In this document: piece after piece, positions 21,354 to 32,435 of the stretch | Layout: each line of letters begins with the position of its first letter | How positions within the stretch are numbered: position 1 is the stretch's first letter | Assembly: GCA_033557465.1 (NCBI GenBank) | Contig: CM066040.1 | Coordinates: forward strand, 324,526,297 to 324,590,296 | Source of the DNA: Ichthyophis bannanicus | Lineage: Eukaryota; Chordata; Amphibia; Gymnophiona; Ichthyophiidae | Reading direction: 5' to 3' | Length of the DNA stretch: 64,000 nucleotides | Notes under the pieces: generated by a model | What the model was told of the DNA's origin: nothing | The model's input: the letters and a program-made list of their open reading frames with translations, nothing else | Database searches by the model: none | Position numbers and translations under genes: made by a program

Positions 21354-21857
21354 GGACGATCAGGAAGTATCCTTGTCCTCAGCTGTTGTGTTGTCTGTCT
21401 TGACTAGACTGTAAGCTCTGATGAGCAGGGACCGTCTCTTACATGTGTCTGTACAGCTCTGTTTACTCTTTGTAGTGCTAAACAAATGGTCAGTAGTAGT
21501 TGTAGCAGCAGTAGAAATAAGTGCACCAAGGGACTGCGTGTAGAGAGAGAAAAGGAGAGGTCCCAAGACAGAGCCCTGAGATACACCGACTGAAAGCAGG
21601 ATGGCAGTAGAGGAGGATCCACCAGAACAGACACTAAACGTGTGCTGGGAGAGAAGAAGGAAACCAGGACAGAACAGAGCCCCTAAATACAAACGAGAAC
21701 ACAGTATCGAGGAGAAGGTGGTGATCAACAGTGTCAAAGGCAGCAGAAAGGTCAAGGAGGATGAGAATTGAGTAAAGGCCTTTGAATTTGGCACGGCACA
21801 AGTCGCTGGAGACTTTGGCAAGAGCTGGGTCTGTGGAATGTAGAGAATGAAAGCCAG

Positions 21858-23036
21858 ATTTTAACATCTACGTACAACCCATCTGCACCATCATCAAGGA
21901 CCACAGGATACAATACACCATATACGCAGATGGCATAATGATATTTACACCAATCAATCTGGACAACCCAGACTACTCCAACATAGCCAACTGCTTCCAA
22001 CAAATGGCAACATGGCTGCAGGAAAACAACCTATCAATAAATTACAACAAAACTGAAGCTCTACTCATCACCAGAAACCAGACATTCTCACCACCAGCCA
22101 CCATCATTCTAAACGACATCATCATACCAGTAAGAAATGAAATAAAATACCTAGGTGTAATGCTCGACAAGGACCTTAACCTCCAATCCCACATCGCAAA
22201 AACAACAAAGAGCGCTTACATCAAAATGAGGACAGTCAGAAGGCTCAAACCCATCCTCGCACATGAACATTTCCGAACAGTCTGTCAAGCCATCATCACC
22301 CCAACCCTGGACTATTGTAATCACATATACCAAGGACTACCAAAAAAAAGCAATAAAACCACTACAGCTAGCACAAAACACTGCCGCACGACTCATAACA
22401 GATTGCACAAATCACGACCACATCACTCCCATACTGTACCACCTACACTGGCTCCCAATCAGCTCTCGAGTCCAATTCAAGGTACTCTTACACATCTTCA
22501 AAATAATACACAACCTCTCAGCTGACAGCCTACAACCACTCATAAAAACCGATGACAACAAGAGACTAAGAAGAAAAGGAACCTCAGTCACCATCAGAAC
22601 ACCAAAAGAGATTGCCGGAACAAGGCAGGCCACATCAAGGAGGGCACTCTCCCTGGCAGCACCCGCTATATGAAACTCCCTCCCAGACCAAATAAGATCA
22701 ACCAAGAACGTCAAGGACTTCAGAAAACTTCTCAAAACTGCTCTATTCACAGAACATTTCAAGGATCTCACATAACAGCTTTTACTTACCAAGTCATTAC
22801 AGGATCACGGTCCTAACGCGCCCCAAACGGCCTCGTCATTGTATATATGTATATTGCTCATTATGTAAATAGCTCACCGATTTAATAGAACACACTACAC
22901 CACACACCACTCTTCTCAGCTCACCCCACTGCATGCTACAGACCACACACTATTATTGATTGTCTGATGTGCCAAAACCACCTTGATTTAATGAAAAGGC
23001 GGTATACTAAATCCCTCTAAATAAAAATAAATAAAT
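21858..23036 (+). mobile_element. L2-clade LINE 3' part (copy L2-B) inserted in L2-A
   Basis: The reading covers RT palm-distal to C-terminal blocks: MATWLQENNLSINYNKTEAL, EIKYLGVMLDKDLNLQSHI, LDYCNHIYQGLP, then after a frameshift near 22345 LAQNTAARLITDCTNHDHIT and LHWLPISSRVQFKVLL. The ORF end (NSLPDQIRSTKN) is followed by a 3' UTR ending in a ggcggtat hairpin arm and aataaataaataaat. This is a different L2 lineage from L2-A and lies in the opposite orientation. Confidence 0.85.
21938..22673 (+). pseudogene. L2-B reverse transcriptase C-terminal part
   Basis: This covers the coding part of L2-B, with one frameshift near 22345 and a stop at the usual tryptophan/asparagine-rich end (PAI stop, where PAIWN is expected). 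It has no palm domain, so it is 5' truncated as usual for LINEs. Confidence 0.78.
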
Positions 23037-23162
23037 AAATAAGATTGCAGTGGATCCAGAAGGGCTTGAGAGGAAAGAAAGTCAAGACAGCGGCAGTGAA
23101 CTGCTCGTTCAAGTAGTTTTGAAGCAAAGGGGAGGAGAGAGAGAGAGAGAGGCCGATAACTG

Positions 23163-23272
23163 GGGAAACTGCTAGGTACGTATGACCTAGATTGGCCACT
23201 GTTGGAAACAGGATACTGGGCTTGATGGACCTTGGTCTGACCCAGTATAGCATATCTTATGTTCTTATGACA
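23163..23272 (+). mobile_element. CR1 3' UTR fragment inserted in L2-A
   Basis: It begins ggggaaactgctaggtacgt and ends catatcttatgttcttatg, the CR1 terminal sequence repeated across this window. L2-A (CRPLSL block) continues on both sides. Confidence 0.85.
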
Positions 23273-24236
23273 GGTAGGATCTAGTAAAGACTTTCTGAGG
23301 AAAAGTGTAACCAGAACATGTTTGAAGGCCCCAGGAACAGTTGCTGTGGAAAGCAATAGGTTAAGGATATGGCAGATGGAAGAGAAAGAGCTTAGTAGAT
23401 GGATGGGAATGAGATCAGAGGAGCAGGTAGTCAGTTTGGAGAAGATTTGCAGTTTCCTCCCAGTGATTTCAGAAAAGGAAGAAAGGGTGACTGAAGGCGA
23501 GGGAAAAGATATTGAAGAGGGGAAGGAAGTGTAGATGAACTTGAGGAGAATTCAAGGCTGATCTTCTGGACTTTGTCATAGAAATAGTCTGCCAAGAAAG
23601 TGAAGGAGGGACTGGGGAAGTAGGGACCTTGAGGAGAGAAATGAGCATAGCAAAGAGACGGCAAAGGTCAGAGGCAAAAGAGTTTGTCAGATGGATATAG
23701 TGCTCTTGCTTGGCGAGTGCTATAGCTGACTGGAAAGAGGTTAGCATGAATTTGAAATGTAGGTAGTCAGCAAGGGTACGTGATTTAAGCCAAAGGCGCT
23801 CAGCTGAGCAGGCACATGAACGCAAATAGCGGGTTGTCGAGGACAGTCAGGGTTGAAGTACGGTACACTTCACAGGGCATGGAATGGGAGGAGCAAGTGC
23901 AACCAGAGTAAAGGAGAATATAGGGTTATAGAAGGATACTGCCCCATCAACGGACTCAGAAGACATAGTGGAGGAAAGAGGTGGTAAGACAGCAGTGGAG
24001 AGAGCTTAAGGGTCGATAGTGTGAAGATTCTAAGACCAATAAAACAGCAAGTTGAAGTAGTAATGGAGACAGTGTGCAGGCTTCAGCAAGATGTTTGGTG
24101 GCAGGATGGGACAAGGAAAGAGAACGAATGAACTCAACAAGAGGAAGGCAAGAGGAGCGGCATAGGAAGGATGGAAAGATGGCTAAGATTCCTGCAGGAT
24201 CTGCTGAAATCAGGAAGACCAAGAACAGCTTTACCA

Positions 24237-24730
24237 AAATTGTAAAGAGGATGGAAGGATACCCTCATGAGGAGAGGCTCAAAAGGCTGGTGCTTTGCAA
24301 CTTGGAAAAGAGATGGTTGAGGGGGGATATGATAGAGATCTATAAGTTAATGAGTGGCGTGGAAGGGTAAATGTAGATCAGCAGAAAGACTAGGGAACAT
24401 GCAATGAAGCTACAACGTAACCCATTTAAGACCAATGAGTGAAAAAATATTTTTTCTGGAATTCGTTACCAGAGGATGTAGTGAAGGTTGTTAGTGTAGT
24501 GGGTGTAAAAAAAAGGTTTGGACAAGTTCCTGGAGGAAAGATCCATAAACCATTATTAAAGAGGACCCGGGAAATCCACTGCTTGCCCCAGGGCGAGCAC
24601 TGTGGAACCTGTGTCTTTTGGGAACCTGTCAGGTACTTGTGACCTGGATTAGCCACTGTTGGAAACAGGATGCTGGGCTTGATGGACCTTGGTGTGACCC
24701 GGTATGGCATTTCGTATGTTCTTATGCCAT
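24237..24730 (+). mobile_element. CR1 LINE 3' end
   Basis: The CR1 C-terminal coding remnants (KIVKRMEGYPHEERLKRL, RWLRGDMIEIYKLMSGVEG) contain a frameshift and a deletion. They are followed by the CR1 UTR and the end tatgttcttatg. Confidence 0.82.
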
Positions 24731-25199
24731 TATGGGGGTTATTTAAAAGCCTTTTCTGCACTTACAACAGTCTTTTAAATGTGGAAATAGAAAACACGCT
24801 GCCGACATGCAGCGCATACTTTGGGGTACTATATGCTTTCCTGGAAGAGGCAGTTTGGTGCATGTTATAAAATAGATGCAGAAGGTCTTTCTGAAAGCTG
24901 CTGCACAATGTGTACGCTTTTATGCAGGTTTTCATGGAGGCATTTGCTGGACAGGCAGCAGCAAATGGGCAGTTTTCAAAGGAAAAAGACATGCTCCAAA
25001 ACGTACGGGCAAGAGCAGACGTATGGAATCGGAGGCAAGATGGTCAAAGCCAGGCTTTTAGCAGACTTAGCTGAAGAGAGAGGCCTGGTACTGAAATCAA
25101 GGTAACAGCAAGAGAGGCGAGGAGATCTAGGAAAGTCTGAGGGTGGCAAGCCGGGAAACAGCTGGGAGGAGATATTTCGGTGCTGGTATAAAAACATTA
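24731..25199. other. Unassigned sequence
   Basis: No recognisable gene or repeat lies between the CR1 end and the unclassified repeat copy 2. Confidence 0.45.
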
Positions 25200-26050
25200 A
25201 GATTTCAATTTATTTGTCTTTCCAAATCAGAGTTCAAGGGGGCCACGAAACAGAGGCTCCCAGCATTTTGGCCGAACAGACCTCTTAACTACCAAATGGT
25301 TCAGGAGCCCCCACAGACCACCGCCTCCACTCTCTTTTTCCTCTTTTATCCCCCCCCCCCCACAGTGCTGCAGCCTCTCGGCAATAGTCTTCCTCCCTCT
25401 CTTACCAGTCCCCCTATTACTCACCCTTCCCCGGCCCTTCTCCACCAGTCCCCACCACTCGCTTTCTCCCCACTTCTCTTTTCCCTAGTAAAAGGAAAGC
25501 TGAGGATTGGCCAGGATCTGTGGCATTGCAGAGGGAGCGGTGTGTGTATGTGACGGGTAGGGGAGTGATCAAAGGTCCTTGTGTGCTGTCTTATTCTACC
25601 ACAGTGGTGCAGGGTTGGAAAGCTGCAGCTGTAACACAACCCACATTTAAATCCTTTGCAAGCAGAGACAAGGTGTGAAGTGATGGGGATAAAGGAAGCA
25701 TGCCTCAATGATACTCCACCACTCTCTCTCTATCGTCTCATCACAGCCCCACCACTCTCCCCCCATTCCCCAGACCCTTCCCACCAACTTCAGTCTCACT
25801 CTCTCTCTCCTACTGCTACTAAACTTCTTGCTCCTGAATTCTGTGGGCTGCCACCGATATTGTCACTATTGCTGCACCTGCTTCCTGCCGCATCTCGCTC
25901 AAGTGGCCACATTAAACTACAGGGAGGGGGAGGGATATTTCTAGCTTTGCTCATCCCACAACTACAGATACAGCTGCTTTGGGTCTGCACTGCAGTTTTT
26001 CCCTTTCGTTGTGCATCCTGCTGTTTCAGTCTGGCAAGGATTAGCTTTAT
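25200..26050 (+). repeat. Unclassified dispersed repeat, copy 2
   Basis: The core 25490-25670 is inverted relative to 11170-11345. C/T-rich flanks include a run of C at 25350-25361. The outer limits are uncertain, and no coding potential is recognised. 26051-26410 shows nothing further. Confidence 0.55.
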
Positions 26051-26410
26051 AAGTAAACTTGGGATTCCCCCTCCCACTTACAGATGGAGAACGTTAGGAT
26101 TAGAAGGATGGGGCAAGCATGGGATGTGTAGATCGGTCTTCCTAGTTCTCATTTGTCTATCATCAGGAAACCATCAGGCATGACCACTCCAACAAGCCCT
26201 CACACATCTTTCTGCCTTGTCCCTCCATCAAGGACTCATCAGGGAAACACAGAGCATGACCTCTTTCGTTACAAGAAGCCATTGTGGCCAATCAACCATG
26301 ACTTGCCTGTAACACTAAACAGAACATCCAGCCAGCACTTAAGGAGCCAAACCAAGCAGGGAAGAGAAAAGAGGAGGAGCAATCTTAAAGGTCTTGGTAC
26401 CAAGACATAC

Positions 26411-26482
26411 CCTCTGGCTGCGCAGTGTAACACCAGCTGATTTGAAGTCAGGAAACTTGATGCCGGCGGTCTCAGGAACGGC
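26411..26482 (-). CDS. DMAP1: DMAP1 internal exon, 24 codons
   Basis: This short exon encodes AVPETAGIKFPDFKSAG followed by VTLRSQR, identical or nearly identical to vertebrate DMAP1. The acceptor is tttttgcag and the donor AGG followed by gtatgt. It is in phase 0 and joins directly after EKP of the previous exon. The next expected residues (MKLPSS and following, the start of the C-terminal DMAP1 homology) were not found in the remaining 26.4 kb, so the next exon is probably left of the window. Confidence 0.94.
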
Positions 26483-27463
26483 CTGCAAAAAAGGGAACAG
26501 GAAGGGTTGAAAGAGAAAAGTCAGGAGAGCAGTAAAGGGATAAGGCAGCTTCTTGCCAACCAGCTGCAAAGACTGGACTTTCAGTGTGGTTGTTTCATCA
26601 CGCTGAAAGAGGCAAGCCCAGCGAAATGGCACAATGGATACCAAAAATGTACAGCCTTAATCAGTCCCTATGCCACTACTTATCTATATACAGTCAGAGA
26701 ACAAGAACGGAACTTTTTTAAGATCTAGAGATTGTTGGCTCAGGATGAGGCTTGCTTTGCCCTGCCTCCTCATACGAGAACAAGACTAGAATATGTCAGC
26801 AGAGATGGATTACAAAGACAATGAAGAGCCAAAGCAGTCTGAACTTTATACTAAAACCAAATTAATCAGATGTTCCTACAGAGTGCAGTGCCACAGACGA
26901 AATGACTGGCATTCACATTCTTAATCTGTACGATGGAGGATGCCATCCTCACAGCAGCAGCTTTAATATTAAGAGGGCCACTGGATACAGAAAAGGGGCA
27001 GCACCTGATGGACTGCCTCCCTCAACCTAAACATGCACTGGGAGTTAGGGAATGCACAGAAGAAGGAAAGCAGAAAAGAAATATTTTTGGCCAGACAAGT
27101 TTTCTCAACTGTGAATCACAAGTATTATCATCATGGATCTGTGGGTTATTAACCAATCAAACCCTGAAATGTATTCTCTGTCTCTCTGCACCATACCAGC
27201 CTGGCATCTGACACACTGCCCGGATTAGAAGGAACGATGGTAGAGACATGGCTATGGTGTCACCTTCTCATTTTTATATCTAATTCTGGTTTCCCTCAAT
27301 ATCTTATTCTAGTTTACCCCACACAATCGTGTGTGTCAGATGTCAGGTCCGCCCCGCCGCCACCTTCTCCTAGAGCCCTGCAGAGAAACCACTCTGCCTC
27401 CTGTGCTTCTGAACCAAATTTTGTCTTGCAAGGTAAAAGCTAATTCAAAAGCACTAGCCTTAC
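26483..27463 (-). other. DMAP1: DMAP1 intron, 981 bp
   Basis: The intron lies between the 62-codon and 24-codon exons. It contains no recognisable repeat or second gene; short ORFs here are chance. Confidence 0.85.
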
Positions 27464-27649
27464 TGGTTTCTCGGTCTCCCTTTTCTGTGGAAGTTTCTTC
27501 TTGGTGGCTTTGCGTTCGGCCCGCCTCATTTCAGTAGTGGTGTCAGCAGCAGTGATGAGTTTCTGCAGGTCTTGGGCTTTCTTCTCTCGCTCTTTTTTCC
27601 TGCTCTCAATTTTCCGCAGCTCTTGGATTAGATATTCCTCTTCTGACAC
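27464..27649 (-). CDS. DMAP1: DMAP1 internal exon, charged coiled-coil segment
   Basis: This exon has 62 codons in phase 0. It begins VSEEEYLIQELRKIESRKKE, continues KAQDLQKLITAADTTTEMRR, and ends KKKLPQKRETEKP. The Lys/Glu-rich heptad-like composition indicates a helical or coiled-coil segment, as in other DMAP1 proteins. The acceptor is cacctgcag and the donor CCA followed by gtaagg. The in-frame ATG-initiated ORF ends close to this exon, but the splice sites and homology define the true limits. Confidence 0.95.
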
Positions 27650-29066
27650 CTGCAGGTGAGGAGAGGAATGGAGGCTGTATCAGGGCACATAACACAGTCC
27701 CCATCATTTCTCTTGGGCTGAAAGGCTGCTGGACGATCTCTGAGCTGCCAAGTGCCCAGTTTGCAGAGAGGGATGAAATTAATGCATTATAGTACCTGTG
27801 GTCCTGCTTCTTACAGGAACTACAGGTACCAGGGCGCATCAGGAGAAGTACCAGAAAACAAAGAATTTGCCTGTAGTCACTTGGTAGCTGTGGTTGGGCT
27901 TTATAAGGGGGCAGAGGGAAGTGTCTCTGCTAAAACCACGTGAGTGGGAAACAAGCTCTGCTCATTATAGCCTCTGCCAGCGATGGCGTACTTTCCAGCA
28001 TGGCATCTAATTGCTAGTCAGAGCACAGGGAGTGGTTATTTTATGCACAAAATCAGAAATTTCTTTTCAAGCCCTCTCCAGCCCTACCATTGTCCTACTG
28101 CAGAGACCAGGAACAGGGTGTGGTCACATGCTTTATTGCCCTTTTGTTATGATTGAGAGGGGTTATGATTGAGAGGGCAGATGGGGTCAGTTTGTCTGAA
28201 CTTTCTGTGCGGCTGATTCATCATAGACCCTCTGCTCCACCCACAGGTCGCTTTGTTGCCTTAAATTAATAAACAAAACTAAAAAGATTCAAGCCCAGGG
28301 AAATGGCACGCTAGACACCCCCTCTGTGAGGTTCTACTAGATATAAAAATGTCAGCCTTAACCAGCCCAATGACATAATCCAAAACGCTGGGACAGAAGC
28401 TGTAAAAAATCAAGAACCTGTACCTAAATGACTAGGTCGGTCAAAGAATAAGAAAACGACACAGCTAGGAGGGGACAGGCAGGACGCGTTCCACCTAACT
28501 CAGCCCAGACACATGCTTATCTGACCTAAACACCGCAAATAAAAGGCATTCCCCTGTCTTCTTAGTGACGTTCTCCAGTGGTTTTCCTATTCTCCCTCTT
28601 AAATCTTCCCATCTGTAACAGGCTGCTCCCAGTCTCCAGTGAAAGACAGCAGCTGATAAGGAGTCCTTACTATCTTTTTCAATAGCGTGCATAGCTGCAA
28701 AGTGACTGAGTACTTCTATCCACACAAATCTGTGGTTAATTTCAAAATGCAAATCACTCATTGTTGTTTCTCCTTGAAAACTGGCAGCCTGAGTGTTTAA
28801 TAAAATCCCTCTCTACGTTGCACCTGATATAAATACAAGTAACACACACAGATTTGATATTTATCCATATGGATTTCTTGCTCGGACCTGAAAACACATC
28901 CAGAAATGTTTTTTCTTTTACCCCAGCTGGAAACCCACGCAGCTTCAATCAGGCAGAGGAAAGCAGTTCTCACAGGCCACCTCATCTAGCTCAAATGCCT
29001 GTCCTGTTGTACAGTTCCCTCGCCTCCTCCCAAACCCAGGAAGCCTCTTCAGATCCATCACGTTAC
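27650..29066 (-). other. DMAP1: DMAP1 intron, 1417 bp
   Basis: This is apparently unique intronic sequence. The duplicated phrase around 28145-28170 (ttatgattgagagggg) is a small tandem repeat. Nothing else is recognised. Confidence 0.8.
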
Positions 29067-29234
29067 CTGCTCTGGTGTCCTGTTATACAGTCGTTCCAGC
29101 TGTTCCTTCCTGCGTCGCTCATGCCCAGCATCAAACACCAGCAGCTTCAAGTCTGTGCCCGGAGGGGCCCTGATGTTGGCCAGCTTGGAACAGATGCTGT
29201 AATAGCGTTCTTTCAGATCTTCTGCTGACCTTTT
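29067..29234 (-). CDS. DMAP1: DMAP1 internal exon, SANT second half and basic linker
   Basis: This exon has 56 codons in phase 0. The translation starts KRSAEDLKERYYSICSKLAN, passes PGTDLKLLVFDAGHERRRKEQ and ends LYNRTPEQ. The first part completes the SANT-like fold, and the basic GHERRRKEQLERL stretch is typical of DMAP1. The acceptor is gtgtag and the donor CAG followed by gtaacg. Substitutions relative to the mammalian proteins as I recall them are conservative, and there are no stops or frameshifts, which fits a functional host gene. Confidence 0.95.
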
Positions 29235-29868
29235 CTACACATTATATCATAACACAGAGCAGAGGGCAGATGCTTAGAAAGATACTATCATGGCGCTGCA
29301 GAGAGACTCCCTAGTAATGAAGGACAGGGCCACAGGATGATCTCAGACATTGCACGTAGCAGGAGGGCAATACCATACTCTACTATCATGTGGCCAGCTG
29401 GCTGACCTCTGCCATTCTGAGCAGCAAGAAGGCACGACCACACGACACCATCATGTGGCAGTGCTTATACCTGCAGGCTGGCCACGCTTTCTCAGACAGG
29501 TGACAGTAATTCCATAATGTATATGCCCGCCCTGGAGTCCTCAGCACTGCTGTCTACATATCGCCTAATGATAAAATTATCCTTTATGGCATGGGCAAAA
29601 GAAAGGCTAAACTAAACCAATATGCCATCTGTATTACTCAAAGATCTCTGCTAGTGGAACACACAAGCTGTTACCTCTGCCCTATTCTAAGGACGGGATG
29701 CTTGTTAAGCAGAGGGATCCTGAAAGTCCATTAGCACCAAGATCAGCAAGGAGGTGGCTTGCTGGTCACCTTGGGAGGTAAACGGAGTGACTGTAATCTA
29801 AACCACAAGACGTTCCGTCAAAGCACTTCAGTACACAACTGCTGTTAGGTTTGGTAGCAGTGACTCAC
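29235..29868 (-). other. DMAP1: DMAP1 intron, 634 bp
   Basis: This is a short intron without a recognisable mobile element. Confidence 0.8.
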
Positions 29869-30027
29869 CTTAAACTGCTGATGATCATAGCGATCGTGGA
29901 TGACAATGAAGCGTAGGTCAAACCGTCGGCACAGGTCAAAGAGATGATCCGTCTCAGCTTTGGTCCATCCGTCGTCATGCAGGTACATCTGATATTCCTG
30001 CTCCGAATACACAGGCACCTGTACTGT
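29869..30027 (-). CDS. DMAP1: DMAP1 internal exon, SANT-like domain first half
   Basis: This exon has 53 codons in phase 0 at both ends. It begins TVQVPVYSEQEYQMYL and continues HDDGWTKAETDHLFDL, RRFDLRF and HDRYDHQQFK. This is the core of the SANT/Myb-like domain used in histone and complex binding (family knowledge). The acceptor is gtgtacag and the donor AAG followed by gtgagt. It follows directly on the FNK end of the exon at 52761-52956, across a 22.7 kb intron, and joins without a gap to the next exon at 29067-29234. Confidence 0.96.
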
Positions 30028-30774
30028 CTGTACACAGAGAGAGGGAGAGGCAGACAGGATGAAAGAGAAAGATGGGGAGAGAACAAGAGGAAAGGAACAG
30101 AAAGTGAGGTATGCAAGAGGCCTTCACAAGGCAAATTCACATTGCTCCCGGATCACATTTGAGCTTTCTTAAGCTGCTAGGACAAGTCCACAGAGCTTAG
30201 ATCTCTCCCAATCCCAGGAGCACTCCGACAGCTGTGCAATACATGTACCGGCTTTGGCCTTCTCAACTGTACCAAAAGAGATTCTCATTCAGATGTTTAC
30301 TGAGGTGAACAAAAAACTTGGGGCTTTGAGCATGGAATGGCCAGAACTGGTCAGATTAAGTCCTGGGTATTGTTCCAGCACAAACAATGCAGGATTGAAA
30401 AGTCTGAATCAGGCCCTTGCTAAAGGAAACCCATCTTCCTATAACCCCCCCCCCCCCCCCCAAAAACACAGAGAGAAGATGGGAAAAGGATTTTAACCTC
30501 TACTAAGCAATTTCAAAACATGTTTTTCTTTCAAATTTTCATCATATTCCTTCCCTTAGGACAGAAAACGGAGAAGAGCCGGCAGAGAGATCGTATAGGA
30601 GATTTAACAAAATGTAACAATATTTTTTTTTTCAAAGCAGGGAAAACTTTTCAAGAGAACAAGGGTTGTTAAAGGATGTGCTCAGTCTGTGTTTTCATGG
30701 AAAAGGCTGCCCTCTAGTGGCCAGAGCCATACATTAGTTTCAGAGAGTAGGAACAGTCCATGGAGGTCATTTTA

Positions 30775-30800
30775 CAGTAGTGTGAAAAAGTCTTGCATAG
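30775..30800 (+). repeat. Tc1-like left terminal inverted repeat
   Basis: It begins cagtagtgtgaaaaagtctt and is preceded by TA. Confidence 0.85.
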
Positions 30801-31089
30801 GTAGTGCCGAATTGTTAGTTGTTTGGATCACAGGGTCAAAATGTGCTACAATTTACAACCCCTTCTGAATGCCATTTTCTTCCCTTTTGTCTTTTGTTCA
30901 AATCTGCCATGACTTGAGCATTCTCTTTTATGACTGTTTAATATCCATGTTTGTTTGGTTGTGAACCTGTGTACAAAGATACAATGTGTGCCCAGAAAAT
31001 TGTGTTTTCTGTTCCGTGTATGTTGGCAGTGTACATGTTTTCTTTTAATTTCATTAGGTAGCCCTGAAACGGGCTGTTTTTTGTTGTTG

Positions 31090-32175
31090 GTGGCCATTAG
31101 TACTTGATGGGCAAGCCCTTACTCATTAGACGATATCTGTCTGGCATGGAGTGGACCAGTTTGACGAGGTGTTCTTGCGTTATGATTCAATTCCAAGCTG
31201 CAATCAGTGACTCAATCAGCTCGCGCTTGGTCCGCGGCTGCTTCTTGGCGATCTCAACTGATAGCTTGTACCAAAGATTCTCTATCAGATTGAGGTCGGG
31301 TGATTGAGCTGGCCAGTCAATGGAATGAACTCAGTTTATTTTCTTCCAGTTGGCGAGTTTTCGCTCAGTGGCAAGGTGCATTGTCAGCCAAGAAACAGTT
31401 GCTCAGATGATGGCAGCAGGTACTTCTGCAGAATGCCTATGTTTTTTGCTGCATTCATATCTGTCAACGATATGGAAATTTCCAACACCACTGGCTGCCA
31501 GGCATCCACAGATCATGATCTTGGTCAGATGCTTCACAAAGATATTCGAGCACTCTGGTTTGTACTCATAAGGAAACCTCCTCACATAGGTTTTGCCCTG
31601 CTCACCCAGAACGCAGAACCTGCTTTCGTCACTGAACACGACTTTCTCCCAGTCAGCCTTGCTCCATTTTGAGCACCTGGATGCCCACTCAGTGCATCTC
31701 TTCCTCTGTTCCACCACTAGTAGCAGCTTCCTCCGCACCTTACAGTTCCTCAACCCGTTCTCCAAGCATCATCTCACAGTGGAAGTGCAACGGGACACTA
31801 CTTCTTCCATTCCTGCAGAAGCTCAGGGGAGGTTAGCTTGCAGGTGTCAAGAGACATCCTTATCAAGGAGGCCCTGTCATCCATCTTTCTAGGCCAACTA
31901 CTACAATGTCAGTTCTGTGTATTTCCCGTCTCCTTATGCTTCTGCAGAATGCGGACAACCATGCTGTGATTACAGTCTACCTTTGCTGCAATCTGTGGGC
32001 TAGAATACCCCTCCTCATGAAAAACGGCCACCTGGACCCAGTCCTCCATCAATAGAAAATGTGACCTTTTCACAATGCCAGGATGTTGAGCATCAGATGC
32101 AATACACACCAGGTGATCCATATTAAATTCAAGCCTTGTGTGCCGCCAAAATACCATGCATTGATTGTCTATCAA
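31090..32175 (-). pseudogene. Tc1-type transposase, broken
   Basis: The N-terminal helix-turn-helix region (VAVFHEEGYSSPQIAAKV, MVVRILQKHKETGN) is followed after a gap by KWSKADWEKVVFSDESRFCV (first catalytic Asp) and MICGCLAASGVGNFHIV. The second Asp region (ADNAPCH) lies in another frame. The C-terminal SPDLNLIENLWYKLSVEIA contains the catalytic Glu and is followed by an in-frame TGA, then LVKLVHSMPDRYRLM. Several frameshifts and stops show it is inactive. The order and spacing fit the DD34E Tc1 group. Confidence 0.9.
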
Positions 32176-32435
32176 ATATGACTTTTCTACTGGCTGAGGA
32201 AGTGCAGTATTCTATTGGTTCATTTTGATCCTGCTTTGACACAGAATCCGGTTGATTGTACTGGGACATCATTTCCTCATGACAGCCACAGAAAAGTTCT
32301 TAGACAAGTAATTTTGCATGCAGAAATGGCTGCCAAATTAAATTTGCAATAAAACAGTAAAATAATAAGCCTGGATTCCCCACAGAATTTGGAAAGATTG
32401 TCAAAATAAAGCTGAGAATAGCTTGATCATGCAGA

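Larger units (their letters stand above)
15452..21368 (-). mobile_element. DIRS-E: nearly intact DIRS1-type retrotransposon, 5917 bp
   Basis: The copy has identical 120-bp inverted terminal repeats (15494-15613 and 21234-21353), an internal complementary region (15879-15978), an uninterrupted RT-RNase H-recombinase ORF (18994-16001), and a gag ORF broken by one TGA. Both outer ends carry GT at the junction with the target, and the target L2 is rebuilt exactly when the element is removed. It is the best preserved element in the window and belongs to a subfamily distinct from A/B/C/F; D is its closer relative by protein sequence. Confidence 0.95.
15226..21500 (+). mobile_element. L2-clade LINE 3' end on the plus strand, split by DIRS-E
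   Basis: 15226-15451 encodes the C-terminal end and start of the UTR, matching 34850-35060. The UTR resumes at 21369-21500 (gttgtgttgtctgtcttgac, agctctgatgagcaggg). The two halves join as cctagat plus gtatcctt around DIRS-E, closely matching the uninterrupted copy at 35044. This copy sits inverted within L2-A. Confidence 0.85.
11810..24235 (-). mobile_element. L2-clade LINE (copy L2-A), scattered over 12.4 kb by nested insertions
   Basis: Segments on the minus strand, in reading order: 24235-23273 and 23160-23037 (upstream region, with AERLWLKSRTLADY and then RPLSLSLLPFASKLLERAVH); 21857-21501 ([35 protein letters not shown]); 15225-14985 (FEYHLYADNSQIYLSAPEIS, LKLNMAKTELLIFPP); 13134-12896 ([20 protein letters not shown]); 12597-12395; 12162-11810 (3' UTR with ttgtaagctctgatgagcag). 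Joined in this order they follow L2 reverse transcriptase from upstream of the palm to the 3' end, with many indels. The interruptions are annotated separately. Confidence 0.82.

Noticed and set aside
29865..30140. 91-codon minus-strand ORF over the DMAP1 SANT exon
   Set aside because: The wrong frame; the homologous frame lacks an ATG because it is an internal exon.
30440..30465. C tracts (also at 25350 and G tracts at 37255 and 47400) as regulatory quadruplexes
   Set aside because: These are single homopolymer runs without spaced G-runs, most likely simple slippage repeats.
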